From Geodermatophilus tzadiensis (lineage in GTDB: Bacteria > Actinomycetota > Actinomycetes > Mycobacteriales > Geodermatophilaceae), in contig NZ_PVTG01000001.1 in NCBI RefSeq assembly GCF_003002915.1, forward strand, positions 186,001 through 250,000: DNA of 64,000 nucleotides, written 5' to 3'. The position numbers and the translations under genes were made by a program. This document shows positions 1 through 8,853 of this stretch, one piece after another. The stretch's first letter is position 1. Every line of letters begins with the position of its first letter. The notes under the pieces were generated by a model, which worked only from the letters and a program-made list of their open reading frames with translations, searched no databases and was not told where the DNA came from.

Positions 1-301
1 GCTCGCGGATGGTGCGGGCCACCCGGGCGGTGATCCGGGTGCGCAGCTCCGCGGCCGCCCGGCGGCTGAAGGTCAGGACGAGCAGCTGCTCGGGGTCGGC
101 ACCGCGGTCGATGCGGGCGGCGACGGCCTCGACGATCGTCGTCGTCTTGCCGGTGCCGGGGCCGGCCAGCACCAGCAGCGGGCCGCCGGGGTGGTCGACG
201 ACGGCCTGCTGCGTGGGGTCGAGCCGGGGTGGCCGCACCGGCGCCGGTGCCGGCTGCACGAGCCGGTAGACCGGCGCCGCCTCGTCCCCCCGCAGTGCCA
301 C
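1..301 (-). CDS. UvrD/Rep-family (SF1) DNA helicase, AdnA-like, N-terminus only
   Basis: Only the first 100 codons lie in the window; the gene runs off the left edge. The peptide has the Q-motif region (LDPTQQAVVDH), a Walker A loop (LAGPGTGKTTT) and motif Ia (LVLTFSRRAAAEL), which is the start of a UvrD-like helicase domain 1A. The GTG start at 301 follows a GAGGGG stretch that is very close to it. In mycobacteria the AdnA subunit of the AdnAB end-resection helicase-nuclease sits beside the same neighbours (alkyltransferase-like gene, MoeZ, DUF3152). AdnA is therefore the best guess, by synteny, but the nuclease domain that would prove it is outside the window. Confidence 0.75.
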   Translation of the reverse strand, partial: MALRGDEAAPVYRLVQPAPAPVRPPRLDPTQQAVVDHPGGPLLVLAGPGTGKTTTIVEAVAARIDRGADPEQLLVLTFSRRAAAELRTRITARVARTIRE

Positions 302-355
302 CCCTCGATGACACCACGACGGACCGACAGCGCGGCGCAGCGCCGTCGGCCCGGC

Positions 356-883
356 TCAGTACCGCACGCGGTACCAGTGCTCGGTCTCACCGGGGAGCCG
401 GTCGAGCAGCACCTGCGTGCCCCCGGGGACGTCGAGCACCCGGACGCCGTCGCCGAGCAGGACCGGCGCGAAGAACAGCAGCACCTCGTCGAGCAGCCGG
501 GCCTCGACGAGCTGCCGGGCGACGTCGGCGCCCAGCACGTTCACCACGCCGTCCCCGGCGGCCTCCCGCGCCAGGTCCACCGCCCGGTGCAGGTCGCCGG
601 CGAAGGTCACGCCCTCCGGGGCCTCGACCGGTGCCCGGTGGGTGAGGACGACGACCGGTCCCGACCACTGCCCGCCGAAGGCGCCCTCGCGCTCGGTGCC
701 CCGGTGGGGGTCGTCGCCGCCGAAGGTCCGTGCGCCGGCCAGCACCGCGGTCACCCGGGTGACCAGCCGGTCGGCCGTGGGGTTCGGTGCCTCCAGGTGC
801 GGGGTGAGCCAGGACATGTCGCCACCGGGGCCGGCGATGAAGCCGTCCAGTGACGCGGTCGCGGAGTACAGCAGGGTGGCCAC
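356..883 (-). CDS. Dihydrofolate reductase-like / RibD C-terminal family protein
   Basis: This 175-residue protein matches the DHFR/RibD reductase fold. It begins with a strand and the SLDGFIAGP motif, has an AGARTFGG segment in the middle, and ends with NVLGADVARQLVEA and a DEVLLFFAPVLLGDG loop. Members are NADPH-dependent reductases, mostly of unknown substrate, that are common as single-copy actinobacterial genes. The GTG start at 883 has a good GGAGGAACC ribosome site. It is read with the same strand as the helicase. It is not a true folate DHFR by length or motif, and its substrate cannot be told from sequence. Confidence 0.85.
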   Translation of the reverse strand: MATLLYSATASLDGFIAGPGGDMSWLTPHLEAPNPTADRLVTRVTAVLAGARTFGGDDPHRGTEREGAFGGQWSGPVVVLTHRAPVEAPEGVTFAGDLHRAVDLAREAAGDGVVNVLGADVARQLVEARLLDEVLLFFAPVLLGDGVRVLDVPGGTQVLLDRLPGETEHWYRVRY

Positions 884-942
884 GGTTCCTCCGGTCGGGT
901 CGTCGGTGGGGCAGACCGCCGGGGACCACGGAACTCATCGGC

Positions 943-1254
943 TCACGGCCAGCCGACGGCGGCGAGGTCGACCCGGCCGTCGCGCGCCGGCACGCCCTCG
1001 GCGGCCAGCAGCGCCAGCTGCCGCACGCGCACCGGCTCGGCGCAGGTGCCGTCGGCGCGCAGCACCCGGTGCCAGGGCACCGCTCCCCCGCCGGACGACA
1101 GCGCCCGGGCCACCCGCCGCGGGCCGACGCCGACCAGCCGGCCGACCGCGCCGTAGGTGCTCACCCGCCCCGGCGGGATCGACTCGACGACGTCGAACAC
1201 CGCTTCGTCGACGTCGGCCGGGTCGGCGGGCGCCCGGTCGACCGGTTCACGCAC
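943..1254 (-). CDS. Alkyltransferase-like protein (ATL, non-catalytic MGMT family)
   Basis: This 103-residue protein is the DNA-binding half of the O6-alkylguanine transferase family. It has VFDVVESIPPGRVSTYG, the arginine-finger helix (RRVARAL) and the active-site segment. Where the methyltransferases have PCHR, it reads PWHR, so the alkyl-accepting cysteine is a tryptophan. This is the hallmark of ATL proteins such as E. coli YbaZ, which bind O6-alkylguanine and hand it to nucleotide excision repair. Its start overlaps the stop of the upstream gene by 8 bp, so the two are probably co-translated. M. tuberculosis carries a methyltransferase-family gene (Rv3204) at the same place. Confidence 0.9.
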   Translation of the reverse strand: MREPVDRAPADPADVDEAVFDVVESIPPGRVSTYGAVGRLVGVGPRRVARALSSGGGAVPWHRVLRADGTCAEPVRVRQLALLAAEGVPARDGRVDLAAVGWP

Positions 1255-1843
1255 GGCGGCCGAAGCGGGCGAGCAGGCGGTCCTGCGGGGACGCGCCCTC
1301 GGCCACCTCGAGCGGCGGGTCGAACAGGCCGGGGACGCCGTCGCCGGGCAGCCGGTCGGCGAGCGCCCCGGCGGCCCGGACCAGCGCCGGGTCGAGCTGC
1401 TCGTCGCCGCCGGTGGCGCGGGCGAGGTCCCAGGAGTGCACGGTCAGGTCGGCGGTGAGCTCCTCGACGTACTCGCGCGCCGGCGTCGGGCCGCGGGTCA
1501 GGTGCACCGTGCCGCCGTCGAGGTCGGCGCCGGCGACGGCGGCCAGCGCCTCGTCGGCCACGGCCTCCCACGCGGTCAGCGGGTCCGGGGCCAGCAGCGC
1601 GTCGTTGCCGGCGGGTACCTGCGCGGCGACGTCGTCGACCGGGTCGCCCGCGAGCAGGCCGGGCACCCAGTGCGCCTCGCCGACGAGGTGGGCGACCAGG
1701 TCGGCGACGGTCCAGCCGGGCAGCGCCTCGAGGTCCCACTGGCCGGGCTCGACGGCGTCGACGCGGTCGGTGAAGGCGGCCTGGGCGCGCTGGTAGAGCT
1801 CGAGCAGCTCGGTGGCGGAGGTCGGCACGTGTCCAGTCAACAC
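1247..1843 (-). CDS. Maleylpyruvate isomerase N-terminal / DinB-like (TIGR03086-type) protein
   Basis: A 198-residue four-helix protein of the mycothiol-dependent maleylpyruvate isomerase/DinB superfamily. It shows the conserved start (ELYQRAQAAFTDRVDAV), the W-x-x-x-x-LPGWTVADLVAHLVGE signature with the metal-site histidine, and a second histidine in LTVHSWDLARATG. Those histidines usually bind a divalent metal and the protein acts on thiol conjugates; the substrate is unknown. The GTG at 1843 is the longest start, and a GTG at 1828 is equally possible. Translationally coupled to the ATL gene downstream. Confidence 0.8.
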   Translation of the reverse strand: MLTGHVPTSATELLELYQRAQAAFTDRVDAVEPGQWDLEALPGWTVADLVAHLVGEAHWVPGLLAGDPVDDVAAQVPAGNDALLAPDPLTAWEAVADEALAAVAGADLDGGTVHLTRGPTPAREYVEELTADLTVHSWDLARATGGDEQLDPALVRAAGALADRLPGDGVPGLFDPPLEVAEGASPQDRLLARFGRRA

Positions 1844-1896
1844 AGCCGCCGACGGCCCGGCACCCGCAGTCGGGTACCGGGCCCTCGGAACGTGCT

Positions 1897-1960
1897 GGAA
1901 CGGCCCCCTCGCAGGTCCCCGGCCCGAGCGGAGCGAGGGTCGGGGAGCGAGGGGGTCCTT
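1897..1960 (-). repeat. Stop-adjacent nested hairpin (dispersed repeat copy A; likely moeZ terminator)
   Basis: Reading from moeZ, the TAG stop is followed at once by AAGGACCCCCTCGC, then an inner palindrome (CCCCGACCC / GGGCCGGGG around a CTCGCTCCGCTC loop), then GCGAGGGGGCCGTTCC. The outer arms pair over about 11 bp. The same layout, AGGACCCC...GGGGCCGTTCC directly after a stop codon, recurs at 9263-9321, 43406-43465, 51082-51144 and, less well kept, 54093-54153. It has no U-tract, as is usual for actinobacterial terminators. A role as terminator or mRNA 3'-end stabiliser is inferred. Confidence 0.75.
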
Positions 1961-3121
1961 CTAGTAGGTCGGGAGCGTCTTGTCGATGCGGGTCGCCCAC
2001 GCCGTCACGCCGCCCTGGACGTGTACGGCGTCCCGGAAGCCGGCGTTCTTGACCGCGGCCAGCGCCTCGGCCGAGCGGACGCCGGTCTTGCAGTGCAGGA
2101 CGATCGGCTTGTCCTGCGGCAGCGAGGCCAGCGCCCGGCCGGAGAGGATCTCGTCCTTGGGGACCAGCCTCGCGCCGGGGATGGACACGATCTCGTACTC
2201 GTTGGGCTCGCGGACGTCGATGAGCTCGAAGTCCTTGCCGGCGTCCATCATGTCCTTGAGCTCGTCGACGGTGATCGTCGAGCCCGCGGCCGCCTCCTGG
2301 GCCTCGGCCGACACGACGCCGCAGAAGGCCTCGTAGTCGATGAGCCCGGTGATCGGCTCGCCCTCGGGGTCCTTGCGCACCTTGATCGTGCGGAAGGTCA
2401 TCTCCAGGGCGTCGTAGACCATCAGCCGGCCGAGCAGCGTCTCGCCGATGCCGGTGATCAGCTTGACCGCCTCGGTGGCCTGGATGGCGCCGATGGTGGC
2501 GCACAGCACGCCGAGCACGCCGCCCTCGGCGCAGCTGGGCACCATGCCGGGCGGCGGGGGCACCGGGTAGAGGTCGCGGTAGTTGGGCCCGTGCTCGTTC
2601 CAGAAGACCGACACCTGGCCGTCGAAGCGGTAGATCGAGCCCCACACGTAGGGCTTGCCGAGCAGCACGCAGGCGTCGTTGACCAGGTAGCGCGTGGCGA
2701 AGTTGTCGGTGCCGTCGACGATCAGGTCGTACTGCCCGAAGATCTCGAGGACGTTGTCGCTGTCCAGCCGCGTCTCGTGCAGCCGGACGTCGATGAGCGG
2801 GTTGATCTCCTTGATGGAGTCGCGCGCGCTCTCGGCCTTCGACCGGCCGACGTCGGACTGCCCGTGGATGATCTGCCGCTGCAGGTTCGACTCGTCGACG
2901 ACGTCGAACTCGACGATGCCCAGCGTGCCGACGCCCGCGGCGGCCAGGTACATCAGCACCGGCGAGCCGAGGCCACCGGCCCCGACCGCGAGCACCTTGG
3001 CGTTCTTCAGCCGCTTCTGCCCGTCCATCCCGACGTCCGGGATGATCAGGTGGCGGCTGTAGCGGCGGACCTCGTCGATGGACAGGTCGGCGGCGGGCTC
3101 CACCAGGGGTGGCAGGGACAC
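1961..3121 (-). CDS. moeZ: MoeZ: adenylyltransferase with C-terminal rhodanese (sulfur-carrier activation)
   Basis: This 386-residue protein adenylates and sulfurates the C-terminus of ubiquitin-like sulfur carriers (MoaD, CysO, ThiS types). The N-terminal ThiF/MoeB domain has the GAGGLG nucleotide loop at about 47-52 and the conserved VDGTDNFATRYLVNDAC segment. The C-terminal rhodanese domain carries the sulfur-accepting cysteine in HCKTGVRS (about C344). The region that binds zinc through CxxC in E. coli MoeB reads SCAEGGVLGVLC, as in mycobacterial MoeZ. The GTG start at 3121 has a GAGGAG ribosome site 6 nt away. The same gene (Rv3206c) is in the syntenic mycobacterial block. Confidence 0.95.
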   Translation of the reverse strand: MSLPPLVEPAADLSIDEVRRYSRHLIIPDVGMDGQKRLKNAKVLAVGAGGLGSPVLMYLAAAGVGTLGIVEFDVVDESNLQRQIIHGQSDVGRSKAESARDSIKEINPLIDVRLHETRLDSDNVLEIFGQYDLIVDGTDNFATRYLVNDACVLLGKPYVWGSIYRFDGQVSVFWNEHGPNYRDLYPVPPPPGMVPSCAEGGVLGVLCATIGAIQATEAVKLITGIGETLLGRLMVYDALEMTFRTIKVRKDPEGEPITGLIDYEAFCGVVSAEAQEAAAGSTITVDELKDMMDAGKDFELIDVREPNEYEIVSIPGARLVPKDEILSGRALASLPQDKPIVLHCKTGVRSAEALAAVKNAGFRDAVHVQGGVTAWATRIDKTLPTY

Positions 3122-3204
3122 GCTTGACTCCTCGGTTCGCGACCAGCGGCCCGCTCGGGGGCCGGCGTTCGTGCGGGTAACAGCGTCCCAGGCCGCGGGA
3201 TTCC

Positions 3205-4851
3205 CTAGCCGCGGAGGTCCCTGCGGGCGTAGCCGGCGAGCCCGGCGGCGGCCAGCGCCAGCGCGACGACCACCATGCCGACGGCGCCGGCGACGTCCAG
3301 CGGCTCGGCGGGCACCGCGGCCAGGTGCGCGAACGGCGAGAGCCCGCGGACCCACGCGGGCCAGCCGAAGCTGTCGGCGAGCACCAGCAGCAGGTAGCCC
3401 CCGGCCGCGGGGAGGACGCCGACGGGCAGCACCGCCGAGGGCGCCCACCCCAGGGCCAGCAGCGCGGCGCCCAGGCACAGCAGCGCGACGGGCAGCACCG
3501 ACAGCGCCCCGCCCAGGGCCGCGCCGGGTCCGAGGCCGGCCCCCACCCACGACGCACCGGCCCAGGTGGCCACCCCGGCGGCGGCCGCGACGAGCACCGC
3601 GCCGGCGGCGGCCACCGCGGCCTCCCAGCCGGCCCACCGCACCCGACCGACCGGCCGGGAGTACAGCAGCGTGAGCCGGGACGCCGTCTCGTCGGCCGCG
3701 AGCGCGGCCACCCGCGCCGCGGCGAAGGCGCCCACGGGCACCGCCAGCAGGCCGAACAGCGAGGCCGCGTAGCCCTCGACGGAGGCCAGCCGGGCGAAGC
3801 CGGCGGCGGCCGCCATCTGCGCGAAGACGGGGTTGTCGCGCAGGAAGTCGAGCATCGCGGTGGCCAGCAGGCCGATGAGCAGGAAGTAGGCGGCCACGCC
3901 CAGCGACCAGGTCGCCGCCGGCCGCCGGGTCCGCTGCACCGCGAGCCCGGGCAGCGAGCGCAGCAGCCGGCTCGGAGGGCGCGCCCGGTCCCGGCCGCGC
4001 CACCGGCCGGTGCCGACGTCGCGGGCCCCGGCCAGGACGGCGGCCAGGACGGCCGGCGCCGCGACCAGCACGCCCAGGACGAGCAGGGGCGCCCAGCGGT
4101 CGTGCGCGTAGGGGGCGACCCGGCCGAGCAGGCCGAACGGGCTGAGCCACTGCAGCCAGGACAGCGCCGGCACCCCGTCGCCGACCATCCGCGCCAGCAG
4201 CCCCGCGAGCAGGACGGCGACGGCGAGGCCCGACGCGGCGCGACGCTCGGTCAGCAGCTGGCCGGTGAGCACGCCGAGCGCGCCACCGGCCATGGCGGTG
4301 CCGCCGACGAGCGCGCCGAAGAGCACCGCCCCGGGCACCGCCGTCCCCGCCGCCCACACGCCCGCGGTGACGGCGACGCCCACGACGGCGCCCGCGCCGA
4401 GCAGGACGTCGAGCGCGGTGCGGACGAGCGTGACCTGCCGGACCCGGCCGGCGAGCAGCAGGTCGGCCCGCCCGGACTCCTCCTCGCCGCGGGTCACCCG
4501 CGTGCCGGCGAGCGCGGCCCACACCCCGGCCAGCACGGCGACCACGGTGCCGGTGCGCCAGACGGTGAAGCCGCCGGGGTCGTCGAGCGCGAGGGGCGGG
4601 CCGAACAGCGTGCGGATCGCCGGGTTCTCCGCCAGGGCGGTGAGCGAGCCGACGCCGATCGCGCCGCTGACGGTCGACGCGTACTCGTGCGCCACGAAGG
4701 CGGTCAGCCCGCCGGAGAGCACCGCGACGACCACCGTCCCCCGGCGCACCTGGCGCACGACGGCCCGCCGGACCGCCGTCGCCGGGTGGGCGGGTGCGGG
4801 CGGCCGCCCGGTGCCGGTGGCAGGCGCGCGCGGCGGCGTCCGGGTGGTCAC
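3205..4851 (-). CDS. ABC-2 type exporter permease (polyketide/antibiotic-type)
   Basis: A 548-residue, strongly hydrophobic membrane protein with about ten or more predicted transmembrane spans. It has the two-bundle layout of actinobacterial ABC-2 permeases; a cytoplasmic arginine-rich stretch (TRVTRGEEESGRAD) is typical of the family. The GTG start at 4851 overlaps the stop of the ATPase gene in a GTGA, so the two subunits are made together. The pair probably exports a lipid, drug or peptide across the membrane, but the sequence does not tell which. The far-upstream extension of the reading frame is antisense-like shadow, not part of the gene. Confidence 0.88.
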   Translation of the reverse strand: MTTRTPPRAPATGTGRPPAPAHPATAVRRAVVRQVRRGTVVVAVLSGGLTAFVAHEYASTVSGAIGVGSLTALAENPAIRTLFGPPLALDDPGGFTVWRTGTVVAVLAGVWAALAGTRVTRGEEESGRADLLLAGRVRQVTLVRTALDVLLGAGAVVGVAVTAGVWAAGTAVPGAVLFGALVGGTAMAGGALGVLTGQLLTERRAASGLAVAVLLAGLLARMVGDGVPALSWLQWLSPFGLLGRVAPYAHDRWAPLLVLGVLVAAPAVLAAVLAGARDVGTGRWRGRDRARPPSRLLRSLPGLAVQRTRRPAATWSLGVAAYFLLIGLLATAMLDFLRDNPVFAQMAAAAGFARLASVEGYAASLFGLLAVPVGAFAAARVAALAADETASRLTLLYSRPVGRVRWAGWEAAVAAAGAVLVAAAAGVATWAGASWVGAGLGPGAALGGALSVLPVALLCLGAALLALGWAPSAVLPVGVLPAAGGYLLLVLADSFGWPAWVRGLSPFAHLAAVPAEPLDVAGAVGMVVVALALAAAGLAGYARRDLRG

Positions 4852-5753
4852 GCCGCGGCCCGCCCGTAGTAGTCGAGGAAGATCTCCTCGAGCGAGGGCT
4901 CGCGGACGTCGAGGCGCAGCACGTCGGCCCCGCCGAGGGCGCGCAGCACCGGGCCGGGCGGGCCGGTCAGGGCGAGGGTGACCTCCAGCGGCGTCGTCCA
5001 GCGGACGTCGGCCACCCCGGGCAGCCCGGCCAGCCGCTCCAGCTCCGGCGCCGGCCGGGCGAGTGACACGGTGACCTCCGAGCGGCGCAGCCGGCGCAGC
5101 TCGGCCAGCCCCGCCACCTCGACCAGGCGGCCGGCGCGGAGGATGCCCACCCGCGTGCACACCGCCTCGACCTCGGCCAGGGCGTGCGAGCTGAGGAACA
5201 CCGTCTGCCCCCGCTCGGCGGCCTCGGCGAGGCAGCGGCGGAACTCCCGCTCCATGAGCGGGTCGAGGCCGCTGGTCGGCTCGTCGAGCACGAGCAGGGG
5301 CGCCCGGGTGGCGAAGGCGGCGACGAGGGCGACCTTCTGCCGGTTGCCGGTGGAGTAGGTCCGCGCCCGCTTGCCGACGTCGAGGGCGAACCGCTCGACG
5401 AGCTCGTCGCGGTAGCCGCGGTCGGTGCCCGGCCCCACGCCGGCCAGCAGCTCGAGGCACTCCTGCCCGGTGAGCGAGGGCCACAGCGCGACGTCGGCCG
5501 GCACGTACGCCAGGTGCCGGTGGGCCCGCTCGACGTCGCCGGCCGGGTCGCCGAAGACCTCCGCGCGGCCGGTGGTCGGCCGCAGCAGGCCCAGCAGCAG
5601 CCGGATGGTGGTGGACTTGCCGGCCCCGTTGGGACCCAGGAAGCCGAAGACCTCCCCGGCGGGGACGGCCAGCGAGAGGTCCGTGACGGCCGCGGTGGCG
5701 CCGAAGCGCTTGCCGAGGGAGTCGAGGAGGACGGGGGTGGCGGACTCGGCCAT
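4848..5753 (-). CDS. ABC transporter ATP-binding protein
   Basis: This 301-residue ATPase drives the permease encoded just downstream. It has Walker A GPNGAGKST at 40-48, an ABC signature written YSTGNRQKV (133-141) in place of LSGGQ, Walker B LLVLDEP at about 153-159 with the following SGLD D-loop, and the switch histidine in FLSSHAL. The C-terminal roughly 80 residues form the regulatory tail common to ABC-2 exporter ATPases, with the closing LEEIFLDYYG motif. The ATG start at 5753 is the first in frame. It overlaps the permease by 4 bp. Confidence 0.95.
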   Translation of the reverse strand: MAESATPVLLDSLGKRFGATAAVTDLSLAVPAGEVFGFLGPNGAGKSTTIRLLLGLLRPTTGRAEVFGDPAGDVERAHRHLAYVPADVALWPSLTGQECLELLAGVGPGTDRGYRDELVERFALDVGKRARTYSTGNRQKVALVAAFATRAPLLVLDEPTSGLDPLMEREFRRCLAEAAERGQTVFLSSHALAEVEAVCTRVGILRAGRLVEVAGLAELRRLRRSEVTVSLARPAPELERLAGLPGVADVRWTTPLEVTLALTGPPGPVLRALGGADVLRLDVREPSLEEIFLDYYGRAAA

Positions 5754-5864
5754 GGCACTCCGATCGGCGCCGCCGGGATCACGACCGCCGACCGGGCTCC
5801 CCGGTGCACCGGCCGCGGAGCGTAGTCCGCCCGGCGGACCGGTGGCAGGCCCTCGACCCCGCCG

Positions 5865-6920
5865 TCAGGGGAACGGCCAGGCGTTCCTCGTGCAGCCGTC
5901 GAGGCCCAGCGTCTGCTGCTGCATGACCGGGGCGAGCTGCCCCGGTCCCGGGCAGTCCTCGTGGCCGTTGCCCAGCGCGTGCCCGACCTCGTGGTTGACC
6001 ACGTACTGGCGGTAGGTGGCGACGTCGCCGTCGTAGTGCGGGACGGCGGTGGCCCAGCGGGCCAGGTTGATCACGGCGCGCTCGCCGTAGCGGCAGGAGG
6101 TGTAGCCGCCGGTGCCCACGCCCGGGCAGTAGCGCTCCATGCTGCCGGGGCTGACCAGGCTGACCCGGAACTCGTAGCCGCCGGCCTCGGCCGTGTCCAC
6201 GCGCTGGAAGGACATCCGGCCGCCGCTGCCCCAGGAGCGCGGGTCGCCGAGGGTCGCCTCGACCGCGGCGGCGAACGCGGGGCCGTCGACGCCGATGCCG
6301 TCCTCCACCTCGACGACGAAGCGCTGCAGCGGGCCGCTGCCGTAGACGGCGGAGCTGCCGGGGACGACCGAGACGCTCCCGGCGCCCTGCTCGACGTAGG
6401 CCGTGGCGGCCGTGGCCGGGGGCAGGTCGGTCGGTCCGGCGTCGCCCTCGGCCGGTGCGGTGGGAGGTGCGGCCGGGCTGCTCGCCGGCGGCTCGACGGC
6501 GGCCGACGGGGTGTCCGCCGCCCGGCTCCCGGTCACGGCCGAGGCCGACGCCGGCTGCCCGCTCCGGCCGGTGGACACCAGGTCGACCAGCGCCAGCACG
6601 GTGGCGACGGCGAGCAGCGGGATGGCGTAGGCCCGCCAGCCGTACCGGGCGACGAACCGGCGCACCCGCCCGACGGGACGGTGCCGCGGCAGGGGGTGCG
6701 GCAGCGGGTGCGGGCCGGTCGCCGGACGGCGCGGGCTGTCGGCGAGGGGGTCGCGGCGGGCCACCAGCGGGCCGGTCGGGCGGTGCCCCCCGGTCGCCGA
6801 CGGCGACCGGCCCGGACCGGGCGCCGCACGCGGGGCGCCCCGCGGCGGGGGCGGCGGCACGCGGGGCAGGCCGCGCACCGGCTGCGGACCCCGGTCGCCC
6901 CCGGGCGGGAGAGCAGCCAC
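5865..6920 (-). CDS. DUF3152 membrane-anchored zinc metalloprotease-like protein
   Basis: About 351 residues. A proline/arginine-rich N-terminal stretch is followed by one transmembrane helix (AIPLLAVATVLALVDLV), a proline/alanine linker, then an extracellular domain. That domain ends with HEVGHALGNGH at about 310-320, the HExxHxxGxxH zinc signature of metzincin-like proteases, and has several cysteines likely to form disulfides outside the cell. The family is DUF3152, at the place of Rv3207c in the mycobacterial block. Of two GTG codons, the one at 6920 is better spaced (8 nt) from an AGGAGG site than the one at 6926. Target unknown. Confidence 0.88.
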   Translation of the reverse strand: MAALPPGGDRGPQPVRGLPRVPPPPPRGAPRAAPGPGRSPSATGGHRPTGPLVARRDPLADSPRRPATGPHPLPHPLPRHRPVGRVRRFVARYGWRAYAIPLLAVATVLALVDLVSTGRSGQPASASAVTGSRAADTPSAAVEPPASSPAAPPTAPAEGDAGPTDLPPATAATAYVEQGAGSVSVVPGSSAVYGSGPLQRFVVEVEDGIGVDGPAFAAAVEATLGDPRSWGSGGRMSFQRVDTAEAGGYEFRVSLVSPGSMERYCPGVGTGGYTSCRYGERAVINLARWATAVPHYDGDVATYRQYVVNHEVGHALGNGHEDCPGPGQLAPVMQQQTLGLDGCTRNAWPFP

Positions 6921-7056
6921 GGGCACGCCTCCTCCCCGGATCGGGTGGCCGGGCCCGGCCGCGTCGCGACGCGCGGCCCCGGGCCGTGACCGCGCGTCGG
7001 GGGTCAGGTTCTCACGGTCGTCGCGGCGACCCACCGACCCGCCCACGCGCGTCGCG

Positions 7057-8142
7057 TCAGCCCGCGGCGCGCCCCGCCCCGGCGCCGGTCCCCGCGTCCT
7101 GCGGGGCGCCGTCGGCGGCCGCGTCCTCCAGCAGGCCGAGCACCGCGCGTGCGGTCGGCTCCGGGGCCTCGAGCATCGCCACGTGGCCGACGCCCTCGAG
7201 CACGAGCAGCCGTGCGCCCGGCACGGTCGCGGCCAGCCGCGGGGCCAACCGGGGGTCGACCAGACGGTCGCGGTCGCCCCACACCACCAGCGTCGGCACC
7301 CGCAGCAGCCGCGCCAGCCGCCAGGCGTTGGCCCGCCCCAACCGCAGGTAGGAGGTGATCAGGCCGCGCATGCTGCGCACCAGCGCCCGGTTGGCCCAGG
7401 CCTGCGCCGCCCGCTCGCGGACCTCCTCGACCGCGGCGTCGATGCGCTCGCGCGGCACCCGCGCCGGGTCGCCGAAGCACATCTGCAGCATCCCGCGCAC
7501 CGACTGCTCCGGGCTGACCCCGGCCAGCCGCTTCTCGGCCAGCGACGGGACGCCCGGCAGCAGGACCAGCAGCAGCGCGCGGCCGAAGGCCTGGGGCACG
7601 CGGTAGACCGGCACGGCCGGCGACACCAGCGTCAGCGAGGCCACGAGGTCGGGCCGCCGGGCGGCGACCAGCAGGGTCACCAGCCCGCCCAGGCTGTTGC
7701 CGAGCAGGTGCACCGGCCGCCCCTGCGCCTCCCCGGGCCGGGCCCGCACGTGCTCGAGCACCTCGACGACGGCGCGCACGTGCCCGCGGACGGAGTACGA
7801 GCCGCTCGACGGCGGCGCGGAGCGCCCGAAGCCGGGCAGGTCCACCGCCCAGCCCTCGCAGCGCACCGCCAGCAGCGCGGCGAGGTCGGTCCAGTTGGTC
7901 GAGGCACCGCCGAGGCCGTGCACGTAGAGCGCCCGCTCCCGCGGGGCACCGGGCCGACCGGCCCACGGGGTGCTGCGCACGAAGACCGTGCCGCCCTCGA
8001 CCGGCAGCTCCTCGCCCGGCCACGGCGGCGGCGGGGGGTCGGTCGCCGGCAGGGGCGCCGAGGAGAGACGGGCGGTGGACGACGGCGCGACCGTCGGGGG
8101 CGCCGGGACTCGGCGCGTGCGCGTGCGGGCGGCCTCGGGCAC
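7057..8142 (-). CDS. Alpha/beta-fold hydrolase
   Basis: A 361-residue alpha/beta hydrolase. It shows the oxyanion-hole motif (YVHGLGG), the nucleophile elbow GNSLGG, the acid residue in VVWGDRDRLVDP and the catalytic histidine in GVGHVAMLEAPE. About 40 residues of proline-rich sequence precede the domain. The GTG at 8142 is chosen because longer versions of the frame run into unrelated sequence. It is divergent from the TetR gene 69 bp away. M. tuberculosis has the lipase-like LipV near this block, but the substrate here is not known. Confidence 0.85.
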   Translation of the reverse strand: MPEAARTRTRRVPAPPTVAPSSTARLSSAPLPATDPPPPPWPGEELPVEGGTVFVRSTPWAGRPGAPRERALYVHGLGGASTNWTDLAALLAVRCEGWAVDLPGFGRSAPPSSGSYSVRGHVRAVVEVLEHVRARPGEAQGRPVHLLGNSLGGLVTLLVAARRPDLVASLTLVSPAVPVYRVPQAFGRALLLVLLPGVPSLAEKRLAGVSPEQSVRGMLQMCFGDPARVPRERIDAAVEEVRERAAQAWANRALVRSMRGLITSYLRLGRANAWRLARLLRVPTLVVWGDRDRLVDPRLAPRLAATVPGARLLVLEGVGHVAMLEAPEPTARAVLGLLEDAAADGAPQDAGTGAGAGRAAG

Positions 8143-8211
8143 GACGGCGACGGTAGGCCACCCGGTGCCGGGCGTGCGCGGGGGGAACCCGCCGGTAACA
8201 TCCCCGGCGCC

Positions 8212-8853
8212 ATGCAGACCTCCCGCCCGGTCCCCGTCCGCCGCACCTCGCGGCTGCCCCGCGGCGCCCGGCGCCTCCAGCTGCTGCAGGCCGCGCAGGA
8301 GGTCTTCGTCGCGCAGGGGTTCCACGCCGCCGCGATGGACGACATCGCCGACCGCGCCGGCGTCAGCAAGCCCGTGCTCTACCAGCACTTCCCCGGCAAG
8401 CGGGAGCTGTACCTGGCGCTGCTCGAGCAGCAGGTCACCGAGCTCACCGACCGGGTGCGCGACGCGATGGCCGGCACCGAGGACAACCGGACGCGGGTGC
8501 ACGGCGCGGTGGGCGCCTACTTCGACTTCATCGACGCCGAGGGCGGGGCCTTCCGGCTGGTCTTCGAGTCCGACCTGCGCAACGACGACGACGTCCGGGC
8601 GCTCGTCGACCGGGGCAACCGCGCCTGCGTCGAGGCGATCGCCGAGGTCATCGCCGGCGACACCGGCAGCCCGCCGGAGCAGGCGCACCTGCTGGCCTCC
8701 GGGATGACCGGGCTGGCCGAGACCAGCGCCCGGTGGTGGCTGGCGCAGAAGGGCACCGTGTCGCGCGACGAGGCGGTGTCGCTCATGTCGGCGCTGGCCT
8801 GGCGCGGCATCTCCCGCTTCCCGCGGGTCGAGGGAGAGCCGGCCGGGAGCTGA
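8212..8853 (+). CDS. TetR/AcrR-family transcriptional regulator
   Basis: A 213-residue repressor. The N-terminal helix-turn-helix spans about residues 17-65 (QEVFVAQGFHAAAMDDIA, AGVSKPVLYQHFPGKRELY). The C-terminal helical domain would bind the effector. It corresponds in position to Rv3208. It is divergent from the hydrolase gene and shares a 69-bp promoter region with it. It likely controls itself and perhaps that hydrolase. No clear inverted repeat stands out in the short gap, so the operator is not assigned. Confidence 0.93.
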   Translation: MQTSRPVPVRRTSRLPRGARRLQLLQAAQEVFVAQGFHAAAMDDIADRAGVSKPVLYQHFPGKRELYLALLEQQVTELTDRVRDAMAGTEDNRTRVHGAVGAYFDFIDAEGGAFRLVFESDLRNDDDVRALVDRGNRACVEAIAEVIAGDTGSPPEQAHLLASGMTGLAETSARWWLAQKGTVSRDEAVSLMSALAWRGISRFPRVEGEPAGS

